Positions 23,880-36,249 of a DNA stretch of 64,000 nt are shown one piece after another. The notes below the pieces were generated by a model. The model was not told the origin of the DNA. It made no database searches and worked only from the letters and a program-made list of their open reading frames with translations. Position numbers and translations under genes: made by a program. The stretch covers positions 620,001 to 684,000 of the forward strand of contig JAQFWX010000008.1 of the NCBI GenBank assembly GCA_027605045.1, given 5' to 3'. The first letter of the stretch is position 1. Each line of letters begins with the position of its first letter. This DNA is from Phallus indusiatus (taxonomy: Eukaryota > Basidiomycota > Agaricomycetes > Phallales > Phallaceae).

Positions 23880-24199
23880 TATTTAAACACTCCTCGCAAT
23901 TAACGTGACGCGTCAACTTCACCATCGCTCGTAGTATCCTCGAGTTGACTGTAGACACAATCGGCATACTCGAGTCAAGCGAACGATTTCTCGCTGAGGT
24001 AGTGTCGACAATTCTCTCTATCAAGAGATAGCATCACTTTGGGGAGGGAGGGGGAGGTGGGGAGGTGCACAGTAACAACCGCTGATCATTTCATTCCGGT
24101 AGCTGACTTGCATAGAATTCATGCTACGCCCTTTAATGAAATATGGGAATGACAGCTCTGCGCATGAGCCAATTCAGCGACCCTCAATGAATCTGATTT
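23880..24199. other. Upstream region of the MLKL-like gene with G-rich tract
   Basis: About 320 bases between the MLKL-like start and the copy B relic. It contains a G-rich tract at 24041-24064 and CTCGAGT-type palindromic bits near 23940-23970. No gene was seen. Confidence 0.5.
24041..24064 (+). other. G-run cluster with G-quadruplex potential
   Basis: Four or more runs of three to five G separated by single A or T bases, in a genome segment otherwise poor in G runs. It lies about 160 bases upstream of the MLKL-like start codon. Confidence 0.6.
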
Positions 24200-24442
24200 T
24201 AGGGATGGCGAGAAGACTAGGTGTTTAACCCCATTTGAGAAGAGATAGTATTTAAAAGTCAAGACCGCGTTGCTGGGATGATCAGGCTTTGTCTGCCACT
24301 GCCACTTATTTGAAAGCCTGGACCTCGGAGGGAACGTCTTGGGTTCCACGGGTGGGATTTCTAGATCTCCTTTGCCTTCGAGATTGACAGTGACTTTATT
24401 AGGGTTGTTCTGAATACTTGAAGAAGCTCCGCCGCCGTCAGC
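24119..24442 (-). pseudogene. Carboxypeptidase S 5' relic, copy B
   Basis: Encodes only the beginning of the CPS1 protein: SSSIQNNPNKVTVN, GKGDLEIPPVEPKTFPPRSR, LSNKWQW, then a different stretch (QTKPDHPSNAV) where copies A and C have the membrane anchor, then VLTFKYYLFSNGVKHLVFSP and SLK. Similarity stops there; the rest of the enzyme is missing. Small insertions in the anchor codons swap the hydrophobic frame for a polar one, although the reading frame recovers. There is no catalytic domain, so this is a truncated duplicate. It lies between the MLKL-like gene and the 3' end of copy C, in the same orientation as both. Confidence 0.85.
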
Positions 24443-24830
24443 GAAGGTTCGGGAGTTAGAGAAGTAATTTTTTTTACACAAACTTTGAAAGTCATTTGTA
24501 AAATAAATAACTTCACAATAAAATGCCCAAATCAGGTTCGACAGTATCATGTGAGCATTTTAGGAGTTAAGATTATTCTGCATCGTAGGATCGTGTAACA
24601 TCGATATCCGGAACATTTCTCGCCTTGAACACATACACTTTGAACGCGTACAAATTTTAAAACATCAACAGCAAGGATTAAAATAATGCACGATTTGGTA
24701 GGATTATAGGTTCAGAAAGTTACATGAGTTCAAATGTCCGTCAAGATTTGTTTTGAGCCTTTTACAAGTGTTTGACTGGAATTCGAGTTATTGCGAGTTC
24801 TCGTTTTGTTGAGCTAGTGGAGTAGATACA
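24200..24830. repeat. Duplicated block, copy B
   Basis: Homologous, with small indels, to 15735-16400 and partly to 27315-27765. The far end matches copy A at TTCGAGTTATTGCGAGTTCTCG (24784-24805) versus the related stretch near 16356-16380. The block stops shortly before the 3' end of carboxypeptidase copy C. Confidence 0.8.
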
Positions 24831-24909
24831 TGATGTACTAGCTATTACTTAAGTAACCTGGTGATTCTGGAATATTCACCAAATTAAAATATTAATCCTC
24901 TGCAAAAGC

Positions 24910-27524
24910 TTAAACCTGTCTCGATTCGTCTGCGTTCAAAATCAAAGTGCTAAAGAATCGAACGTAGTCCACCATTGCCATAGCAGATGCCGCTGAAAAC
25001 ATACTAGTCAGATCCAAGAAGGAATGCAATTATCCGCTTTACCTTCGTTAACAGAGTGAATACTTCCTCCGGGATATGTAACTTTAGAAATATGTATATT
25101 AGCAAAAGCTTCTCCAAGTTGACCATTAACCGCACCATTCGGTCTGACTTGATGACTGTATCTAGTTACAAGTAAGGTAAAACAAGAATTCTCACAAAAT
25201 ATTTCGTTATAAAAACTAACCGGTAAATATGGGGCGTTAGCTTCCAGTAGTACCTCGTATCTAAACGGTCGTCAGCGGTAAAGCATGTCAAGTTCAGCCA
25301 TATCTTTCACCAGTGTCTACATGTGACGTTAGCTCAAATTCAGCACCTATACGAAAAGGTACTTGTACTCACTTCCGGTCATGGAGCCAGGCGCAATAAT
25401 AACCTTGAAAAGGAGTAAACATCCAGCTACAAGAAAGAATTATCCAGTAGCGTGCCTTATCCAGACTCTCCTCAACCCCAGATTCTTCGATCGTAGCTCT
25501 GATAGAGGCAGAGAGTAAATTCCAAGGAGCAGAGCCGTAAGTAGGAGATTTAGGTGCTGGCTCAAGAGCATGGCCAAATGCATCATATGTGGTCACGCTA
25601 CCCTCCGATGAACCCGTCGAAACTAATTCTCCGAACGATGTAAATGATAAATTGTATTCCTGTACCAACGGCCTGAGAAGAGCAGATACTCGCTCTTTTA
25701 AGGCTCCAACAGAACTTAACAAAGAGTACGTCAAAGTCAAGCATGACGGTCCTTACGAAACTACACACCTTGCTGTATCGATACGATAGTTGACCACGGC
25801 TTTAGCTTGTTCCGGAAGTGCATTGACTTTTACTCCCCCTTCAATTAAATCCACTGCCTGTGTTGTTCCTAGTGTGTACTTCATCTCAGGGTACGCAGAT
25901 AATATCTCTTTCTCGACACGTTTGAGAGCTCTGTCCGATTTCAATGAATGGACGATGTTTCGGACCAGAGATTTTGGAACTTTAGGTGCATGGACAAAGC
26001 ATTGAATAGTTTCATATGTGGCTTGCTCGCGCACTAAATGAGGTAGAGGAGGATTCCGTTCAAGAGCGACCAAGAAACTCGATAAAATGCCAATGCTCTA
26101 CATCGTCCGGTTAGATGTGTTAGATACGAAGATATTAACGGGAAATAAATCTCCTAACAGTATGATCTCTTGGGCGACTTGAATGACCCCCGGGGGTATT
26201 AACTTGAATAGCAACATCCAAACCTCCCTGAATAAATTACACATCATAAGTATATTTTAAATAAAACAAAACTTATTTAACCTTTTCAGCAGTACTTGGC
26301 ACGATTGTCATTGCTCCATAGGCGTTAATCGTGATCCCTAGTAATTATCTTTTCGTCAATACTTGGCGTCGAACTCCAAATTTAAATTGTTGTACCTCCT
26401 TCGTCAACCAAGAAAGCGAAACCATTCTCCCCATAGGATTGAATGAGATATTTACTTATTTCTTGAGCACCCTGAAAACCACAACGGGACTGAATAGAGA
26501 ACGAGCCAAAAAAAAAAACAACGGGTACAGACAATCAGTCCACTCGTTTCTTCATCGAATCCATAAGCCAAAACAACCGATCTCTCGGGTTGAAAGCCTT
26601 TCTTGAGCAATGATTCAACCGCCGACCTAAATATTTCGACATGAAAATAAGTAATGAATACAAAGAGGATAGACGGGGAGGAAACACACATAAGACTAAT
26701 TAGACCGCTTTTGTCGTCGCTACTCCCGCGGCCCCATATATAGGTGCCTTTGAAACAGGTGTTAGTTGGTTCACAAACACCAAAAGAGAAATCTCACCAT
26801 CGTAGTAACCGGAGTAAGGTGGATGGACCCATTGATCAACCGTCAAAGGATCAACGGGAACGACGTCTGGAAAAAAAATGAAAAGACCACAAGACGTAAG
26901 TCTCATAAAGAGTACCTTGATGTGCAGTCAAGAGCAAGGGCTTGAGGGATTCATCGGTCCCTTGCCAGTGGTAAACAAGGCCATAAGTATTAACCTTGGT
27001 CAGTTTAAGACTTGCATGACTGACGTGTGCTTATTCAACGACATGAGCAACTCTTCCTAACAGAACGGGACTTACAGCAAAGGATAGGCCGAAAGCAGAT
27101 AATCGTGGAAGCGGTCAAATACTTTCCAACGAGGGTCCTCGTCTACAGGTCCCATAGAATCATGGGACTCGGTTGGAACTTGTACTGCGCCGGAGAGCCA
27201 TTTTGCTACTTGATCCTTGAAATCTTCCGTGTTGTAAAGATCGCTGAGCTCGGCATGAAGTTTAGCTGACTTTTGAGGAGTTTGGCTATCCACTTGAGGA
27301 CATAGTTTATTGATTTCATTCAGAGATGGCGGGAAGACTAGGTGCTTGACCCCATTTGACAGAGGATTGTATTTAAAAGTCAAAACTGTTGCTAGGATGG
27401 TCAGGCTTAACCATTGCCACTTTCTCGAAGGGTTGGGTTTTTCGTAAGGGAGCGCCTTGGTATGCACGGGTGGTATTTCTGTATCTCCTTTGCTTTTCGA
27501 CGTTAACAGTAACTTTACTAGCAT
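24910..27524 (-). CDS. CPS1: Vacuolar carboxypeptidase S, copy C (start region altered)
   Basis: Close paralogue of copy A with the same exon plan and catalytic blocks: DVVPVDPLTVDQWVHPPYSG, YIWGRGSSDDKSG, SAVESLLKKGFQPERSVVLA, YGFDEETSG, VHSVNEG-type end region (IHSVNEG), and LILNADESRQV at the end. The membrane anchor LSLTILATVLTFKYNPL is intact. The start differs. Copy A's ATG is lost, and one extra base in the GTTAACGTCGAAAAGC stretch (27493-27508) breaks its upstream frame. The first in-frame ATG is therefore 27522-27524 (MLVKLLLTSKSKGD). It is probably still translatable. The exon before TYPGGSIHSVNE uses a weak GTGCGG donor; without splicing it would add 17 in-frame codons (NGQLGEAFANIHISK..). 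The 6-base micro-exon is conserved. Confidence 0.8.
25311..25316 (-). other. CPS1: Six-base micro-exon of CPS1 copy C
   Basis: ACACTG on the minus strand, flanked by TGTAG and GTGAAA splice signals, identical in sequence and position to 13713-13718 of copy A. Confidence 0.7.
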
Positions 27525-27765
27525 TGCTCTGAAAACTTGAAGAAGCTCCAACGCCGTCAATGAAGATTCGGGACCAGGATAAAGAAGTAATTTTTGACGC
27601 GAAAGTCGCGTATAGAATAAATAATTTCACAATAATTACTCAGCTCAAATTGACAATACCATGTGAACATTTTTAGTAATTGGTGGAAGATAAGATTATC
27701 CTGCATCGTGGATCTTTGCGAACGTCCGGAACATTTCTCGAAGTCTGAACTTATAGGTTCGTCAA
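27315..27765. repeat. Duplicated block, copy C
   Basis: Start exon and upstream flank of CPS1 copy C, matching 15735-16170 and 24200-24615. Similarity ends near 27755, after CGTCCGGAACATTTCTCGAAG; copy A and copy B continue about 240 bases further with each other. The remaining 27766-27883 is the spacer before the Crinkler relic and shows no gene. Confidence 0.75.
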
Positions 27766-29466
27766 TGTAGCTGCCACTCCGACTGGACTTCACGGTAGGT
27801 TCGGCTAAGCCCATTTCACACTCCGACTCGAGCTCCGTTGGCCGAACATAACTTCACGTAGCTTTGTGACTCTCGCCGCTAGCATGCTTACTTTGATTTG
27901 TCTCCTCGTCAGCGACACTTGCAAGCCTATAGGCGAAATTTTTACCGTGTAAATTGAAATGGAATCATCTATTGACAAACTCAGAGCCAGAATTATTGAC
28001 AAACACCATCTGCTCAACCATAAGCACGCAACTAACCTACTCTTGTGGAAACCGAAGGACGGCTTTAAGCCAACCACACGTCCTTATGAAGATCTTGAAT
28101 GGGTCTTCGGCAGCTATGCCTTGACCGCCAATTGCATAAGGAAAAGAATGTCAAGATGGCTTTTCTCGATCCCTGCTCCCTACTAGGGGATTTAGTAGGG
28201 AATTTATTCGTCAATCAATTGCCAAGGTGATGTATACATGTACTTGCCCAGGTATCAGCTGATATAAGGGTAGAACCGTCTGGTAGGTTAACGCAGTAGC
28301 AACTCCTTGTCCATTAAGTTCTAACATAATTGCCGACAGAACTCGGACCCTACCTCACGCCCTCATAAAAGACGAAGGTGAGACACAAGTCCTGCTGCGG
28401 GTCTTTCTGCAGGTCTCTTTTCTTGAGGTTCGCGTCTATGTATCCCTTGTTAAACGGTCGTAACAAATACTGGGGCCTCTTGACTTGACATTCATCCTGG
28501 ACTCGGTTAATGCCCCCTATTACGGTCTCCCCCCCCTCGATCTGTCGGAAGGATGTACAATTATTCCCAATATATGTCACCTCACCTGATGAATCACGCT
28601 GGCGTAAACTTCACCAGCAGCGGTTTCCGACATTGATTGTCATGAATCCATGGACATATGAGGAAATAATGACGGCGTAAGTTTTCACTTGCTGTAGGAT
28701 TGACTAGGGTGCTAATTTGCAGTCAACCGCTCTATCCCGACCGAGATCTTGATGATGTTCGCGAAAGGTTTTACCGTGCAGGTCCAAGCGCACGCCTTTG
28801 CTTCGAGTTAACAGCAGACGACATCGAAGATTACTATCGCCGCCGGTTATCATTAATCATTGATCAGGAGCACGAGCACCGCCGATTCGTTTGCGACGCT
28901 CATAACGAATAACTATTGCGTATGGGCGACGTATCCAATACTATATGTGTTGTTTATCGGCAGGCTCTTGACGCCATGGGAACATACACTGTGGATCCAA
29001 TAACACCGACTGTTCGCTACCAATTGCGCGAACAGTTGTTGCAACTTGAGCAAAAAGAATTTACGGATCTCATGAAACGGTTTTCTCGAGTACCCCATGC
29101 GCACGCAATGACAGGCATGCTTTTCGAGGCGCAGTGTCAGCGAACGTTTTCCGGACAGATCGAACTCGTCGCCAAATCGATATTTCGAACTTCTGATTTG
29201 CGTTCCAGCTGGCACGCAATATTTAGTGACTTCTCGTCGAACCCCAGGCTACATAGAGCTCTTACCGATGCATCGTCGGACGAGATTTCACTGAATACCA
29301 ATCCAATGCATACTTTTGTATATCAAAAGCGTGAGGAGGTTGGATTGGCCGAGGAAGGTGTATACTAAATTCCAAAGGTTGAGGATGAACCTGCCATTGA
29401 CGCGTTCATTTTGCATAGGGGATATCTCTATTTGCTCCAGTTTGTAACTGGCTAAAAGCACGGTGT

Positions 29467-29767
29467 TGAGAGTAGTAAGGTTACGTAATTTTAGCGCCCG
29501 CAAGCATTTGCTTAGGGTAATAAGTTTCCCTTTCATTTCGAGAACCAAAGTTCTTCAGTATATATAATGTTCTTATCGATTTTTGAGACTCCTCAGCTGT
29601 TTCTTTCACGCTGAGGAGTAAGTACCATTTAATTAATAGTCCGTTCACTCCAGTTAATTCATTTCTTGTAGAGTTTTATAATAGGTTTGTTATTAAATAA
29701 ATTAGCTGTTTCTTTCACGCTGAGGAAGTTTTATAATAGTCTATTAAATGTCCGTTACATCTCCACA
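29467..29767. mobile_element. 301-base non-autonomous insertion (possible hAT-type MITE)
   Basis: Bounded by an 8-base direct repeat CACGGTGT (29459-29466 and 29768-29775). Removing the insert plus one repeat joins the Crinkler frame (..QKHGV|NALLESTL..). The termini are imperfect inverted repeats at best (TGAGAGTAGTAAGG left; TGTGGAGATGTAACGG read from the right). It has no coding capacity. The interior carries a perfect 10-base hairpin stem (29588-29619) and two copies of an AGCTGTTTCTTTCACGCTGA-type unit (29595-29617 and 29704-29726). An 8-base target duplication is typical of hAT elements; the family call is inference. Confidence 0.55.
29588..29619. repeat. Hairpin inside the insertion
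   Basis: ACTCCTCAGC and GCTGAGGAGT are perfect reverse complements around a 12-base loop. The loop plus right arm is repeated at 29704-29726, without the left arm. Confidence 0.85.
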
Positions 29768-29953
29768 CACGGTGTCAATGCTCTTTTAGAGAGCACCTTG
29801 GAACGAATCACTGGTCTCCCAAATCCGGATCACTGGCGCTTCATCTTCGTTGTCTCTGGCGGTCAACTAAGATTTTCCTGTCCGCGCCCAAACGAAGGGT
29901 TCTTGAACAAATACGGAATGACCCCTTATACGGCGGAAATTCCAATCAGCTAG

Positions 29954-30680
29954 ACTGTTGGGTGGATGTTAGGTGAAGTCCAGTGAACAGAGTGATCAAA
30001 GAAACACAGCTGATTTCAGTGATTAGAATTTGAGCGAGTTGTTCTATTTTCTAGACTTTCCCATGTAAAATTGAAGGAGTTTTAAAGTAATTTGATGAGA
30101 GGCTAATTGATAATAAATAAAAAACCTGCTAGGGAAAAGTCAAACTCGTCACATAATAATAAACACAGCACAACGCCGCTAACCAGCGAAGGTACCGACA
30201 CGGCAGTCCTGCCTGCTCTTGTCACCGACCACTATCGTGCTCTAGTATAGACATTTAGTCATTCTTCATCATTCACTCATTCAGGTTTTCTTTTTTGCAC
30301 AGTATTAACTTGTCATATACCTTCCAAGCGGTCCTCTATTTTCGCGTGCTGAGTTAGCTCGTCCCCCCAACCGACTAATACGGCAACACTACGGGGAGGG
30401 AGAAACGGGGCAGGACTGAGCTACAGCATCCATTTTTAGGCTCTTCAACTGACTCTATAAGCTTATGTATTATCAAAAGGTTTGAAGTACTGATCAAATA
30501 TACCAACTTGACCTCTTTGAAATCCCCTTGAGAAACGGTTTTCATTAAAAACCCGATTTATGATCATGATGAATGGTTATCACAGCGAGGGTACCTAAGA
30601 ACAGCGTTGAGTTCTCTATATTATGTATAGTGTGCGTGTAAATCTGTTCTCTCAAATTCGTGTCAAAGATGAGTGGTATG
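29954..30680. other. Intergenic region after the Crinkler relic
   Basis: About 730 bases, AT-rich at both ends with a more GC-rich stretch at 30170-30410. No open frame or RNA gene was recognised. It presumably contains the 3' UTR of the mL44 gene. Confidence 0.5.
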
Positions 30681-31926
30681 TTAATTAGTCTTTTGCCTGT
30701 CGCTTGGAGCTCGCTGATGATCAGCCCCCATTGCCTGATTCCCTTTACCACTGAAACCATAATTCACTTCGCTTTCACCGATAGGGCCTGGAATGTACGG
30801 TAGCGATGATGCTCGGGTCTCGTACAGAGATGAGTCTGAGAAGGTCGCTGTCGGTAAGTTTACAGGTTCAATTGGATGCCGTGTCAAGTATAGTCGATGA
30901 AGAGCATCTTGGGAGGCCTAATTTGTTTACATGAACGTGATAAATTAGATCTTATGCCAGATAATACTTAAGACTTACACGATATTCTGCCATTTTAAGT
31001 GAGCTGCCGAAACCTTCACCCAGTTTATCCGCCCCTGAGTAAATTCCAACCACAAATACGGGTGAATTTGATAAACGTCCGGATTCTTTCAACAACCTAT
31101 TTGGACAGCTATGAGCACAAATCTTTCCTAAAAGAAGGACATTTAGGACGTACCGTGAAACAGGACGTTCCCGTTTGAATTTTGCTACTGTCTCTACAAG
31201 AGCTAATTTTGGATCTCGAAAATGGATTAAGGATTTTATGTCGACGGTGCGACTGAGGAAAAGGCTATGAGTGAAATTTCGGGCCGAGGAGAGAGATTTT
31301 TGCTGATAAATGAGACCAGTTAAGGCTCTAGGAATGGAAGATAAAGCGTCAGTCCGTAAAATAGCGGTTTGTGAAGGATCGCGAGGCTTATATTAAGTCA
31401 GTATTTGCACACAAGTAGGAGGTTTTATGACTGGAAAGCTTACAGTTCGATCCCATCTCAAAAGATGAGAAGCACCCATCTCTTCTGCAACACTTGCGCA
31501 TGTCATGGGGCCCACATACGCACTGACGACTGCTTTCAGAACACGAGTAGGAAGATGTGGATAGGTCGTATGAATAAATTCAGAGGCGAAGAGTCCGAGG
31601 AGCGAATTTCCGAGGCTGGCGAGAACTTCGTTGGAAGGAGGAATGGGTTCATTGGGATAATGCTTTTGATGAAATGGTACAAATGAAGGGTGAATGCAGA
31701 CTTGCTGAATAATAGCGGGATCCGTCAACACATCCGCCAGGCCAATTCGGTGTGCAAATGCCTGTAACGAAGAAGGCGGCGGAGGCTGTCTCGTGGCCCA
31801 AATTTCAGGATCAAACGACTTTCGCGTGTCTCGGGCTCGCGATTCTCTCGGAGGAAAATGTTGCGTTTTTGGAAGAGCTACTGTCTTTGCAACATTGGAT
31901 AACAATCGTCGGTGGCCATAGTTCAT
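30681..31926 (-). CDS. MRPL3: Mitochondrial large-subunit ribosomal protein mL44 (Mrpl3)
   Basis: RNase III-fold mitoribosomal protein. The first exon opens MNYGHRRLLSNVAKTVALPK, a basic mitochondrial-targeting leader. Then follow LQAFAHRIGLADVLTDPAII, QQVCIHPSFVPF, NEVLASLGNSLLGLFASEFI and YPHLPTRVLKAVVSAYVGPM, the degenerate RNase III domain. The C-terminal double-stranded RNA-binding-like part includes PVFVVGIYSGADKLGEGFGS and SLKMAEYRASQDALHRLYLT. It lacks the catalytic acidic cluster expected of active RNase III enzymes, as is normal for mL44. The first intron is at about 31386-31441; others lie near 31100-31150 and 30910-30975. It ends DRQKTN with TAA at 30681. Confidence 0.85.
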
Positions 31927-31980
31927 GGCTTTTACAGGAAAAGACGCTTGGAAGGATTTACGCTTGGATTATTACATAAG

Positions 31981-33680
31981 CTACTCTATCTTTACTCTTT
32001 TCTTGTCATCCTCTTCGTCTTTGAAATCTCATGAATAAGTTTCAATAACTATCGAAACTCGCAACTTACCATAGTCATGCAGCTCTCTCTTACCCAAAAA
32101 CGTATCTCCGTCCTCCATCTTCTTCACTTTTAAGCCTGTCAGTGGATGGATTCGGGCCATAGTATCACAACGGACTCTTTACCTTGATCTTTGGTTTCGA
32201 GCTTTAATTTCACATCTTTAGACACCTCGGTTTTGCTCAAAAATGGTTCGGGGTATGGGTAGTCGGAAACAAAGGCATCATATTCCTCGTCGATTTGAGG
32301 AATGTCGATTTTCAACAGTCCTGCATGCCAAGAAGGCGAAAACCCCTCAAATATTGTACATACCAACCTTTCAATAAATCTGAAATCAATTTTTTACCTT
32401 CCGTTTCATCTTCCTCTGCCCTAACAACTATACTCGTCTCATCCATAAACTCCTTGGGACAATCTTTCAAGAAATTTCGCCACACATGCATTCCTAGCAC
32501 TCCTGTCAGCGACACATGATCACCAATCTGAACTATGACCCTTTGATAATTGACATCCTGTTCAGGCCTCAGAATGAACTCCTACGAGTATAATATCTTT
32601 GCAAGTAATCTTACCGCGTACACCTCTTCGGGACCGTCCACGATCAACTGCAACCAATTCCAGATGCCTGAAAGTTCAGGTCGACTTGTGCCTGCCCACC
32701 GTACACCGTAAGGATTGGTTATCATAATTAGCTGCCTTTGTTTCTTGGATGATTCCTGTTGCTCGTTCGTAACATTCTGTGAAGAGACGTTGGCATTGGA
32801 TAGCATTTGACTCAGTGCTGATTGATAAGGTCGAAAGGTAGACGACTCGGGGCCGGCCATATTCGTGGTCATATTAATGTTATTGACTGAAGAGTACACC
32901 GGCGGACGCGAAAGTAAACGAACAGGAATTTCCTAACCTTAGTTTGAGAATTGGATTTTGTGTCGAGATGACTGATACGTTACCGCATCTCCCGACGTTG
33001 TAGACTGCCCATCGTTAGCAGCACGAGGAAGGGGAACACACCAGCCAAGTGGGTCAATACTGCGTGGTCGCTCACACCAAACGGGATCCGGAAAGTTACG
33101 CACGAAATATTGCGATGGCGGACGTCTAGGTACCTCTGGAAAGTCTTCTTTCCATTCTGGTATTGATTTTGCTCAGCTATGTGACTCTCAATCATGGAAT
33201 AGATCGTCATAATCTTACGGTTTTCACTTGGATCACCATAATCCAAGTAGTTGTATTCGAATATTTGTGACGTCATATCCTTCTCAGTATCTAACGGTCG
33301 AACTAGAAATTCGTTCCATTTGTATTCGCCCAATCTTGATTGAACATCAACGCCGAGGTCGATCTTTGCTATGATAAAGGATCTCTGTGTTGAGAATGTG
33401 TTAACACAACCGGATCTGTATTATACAATGAATCCCCTATGAGTCGTGACTTTTCGCAACTTACATTAGTTTGATGTTGCAATGAATTTATTTTTGATGC
33501 ATGACACCGCAGGAGGAGACATAACCACCATAACACATCCCCAAGATCGAAGGGGGTTAGACTGGCCTTCCTTTTGTAAAAATCTCTGAACCATGGTCTT
33601 TGAATAATCAACCAATGATCCATTTTTTCTTTTTCCCTCTGTTCTCGTTCAAGATCTTTTTGCCTTTTGGACTTTGCCAT
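31981..33680 (-). CDS. Unidentified conserved-looking protein
   Basis: I do not recognise the family. Exons fitted by eye start MAKSKRQKDLEREQREKEKM (33678-33680; an in-frame ATG at 33725 is an alternative) followed by DHWLIIQRPWFRDFYKRKAS and LGDVLWWLCLLLRCHASKIN, a hydrophobic segment. Then come KIDLGVDVQSRLGEYKWNEF, IFEYNYLDYGDPSENRKIMT, DFPEVPRRPPSQYFVRNFPD and PVWCERPRSIDPLGWCVPLP, a Ser/Asn-rich stretch, and QRVIVQIGDHVSLTGVLGMH with VWRNFLKDCPKEFMDE. The tail fits two further introns: DQGLKVKKMEDGDTFLGKRE, then an acidic-basic end DEEDDKKRVKIE with TAG at 31981. If the last introns are not spliced, the frame closes earlier at 32139. It lies 54 bases upstream of mL44 on the same strand. 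Confidence 0.6.
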
Positions 33681-33930
33681 TAGATAAGAACTTCGTAGCG
33701 AGCGCAGATAGCCAATCGAGCACAAACACCGCTTCGAGAGAATTTTGAAACTCAGGCAAGTTCTACCCCGAAACGTCTCTTCTAAGCTATTTTGTATATG
33801 TATAATAGAGACGTAAAAAAATTTAGTGTATCTACGGTCCCTTTATATCGAGAGAGTAAATATCGGTAAAGAAAGATACAGAGCATCTCAACCGCTCGCA
33901 TTATTTTGGTCTCTCAAGAATCCGCTTTTT

Positions 33931-36249
<2,319 letters not shown>

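Larger units (their letters stand above)
27884..29953 (+). pseudogene. Crinkler (CRN) effector-family pseudogene
   Basis: The N-terminal exon begins MLTLICLLVSDTCKPIGEIF TV, then a stop, then IEMESSIDKLRARIIDKHHL and TNLLLWK, matching the ubiquitin-like CRN N-terminal domain. A later part starts MNPWTYEEIMTA (28642), has a plausible intron (about 28676-28721), then QPLYPDRDLDDVRERFYRAG, LRMGDVSNTICVVYRQALD, QLREQLLQLEQKEFTDL and MLFEAQCQRTFSG. The C-terminal part has HRGYLYLLQFVTG, LLESTLERITGLPNPDHWRF and IFVVSGGQLRFSCPRP. Four TAA codons interrupt the frame at 27950, 28910, 29366 and 29453, and an insertion splits it at 29467-29767. Between 28190 and 28640 I recognise nothing. CRN proteins include secreted and intracellular effectors in oomycetes and fungi; this copy looks dead. 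Confidence 0.75.

Noticed and set aside
27942..27990. Intron that would remove the first TAA of the Crinkler relic (GTGTAA..CAG)
   Set aside because: It would be only about 41 bases and would delete conserved residues of the CRN N-terminal domain, so a nonsense mutation is more likely.
29595..29617. Hairpin as a bacterial-type terminator
   Set aside because: It lies inside a transposon-like insert in a eukaryotic pseudogene, so a terminator role is not sensible.
27884..29953. Alternative genetic code reading TAA as an amino acid
   Set aside because: Several intact genes in the window use TAA as their normal terminator, for example TAF10, bL21m and ATP1.
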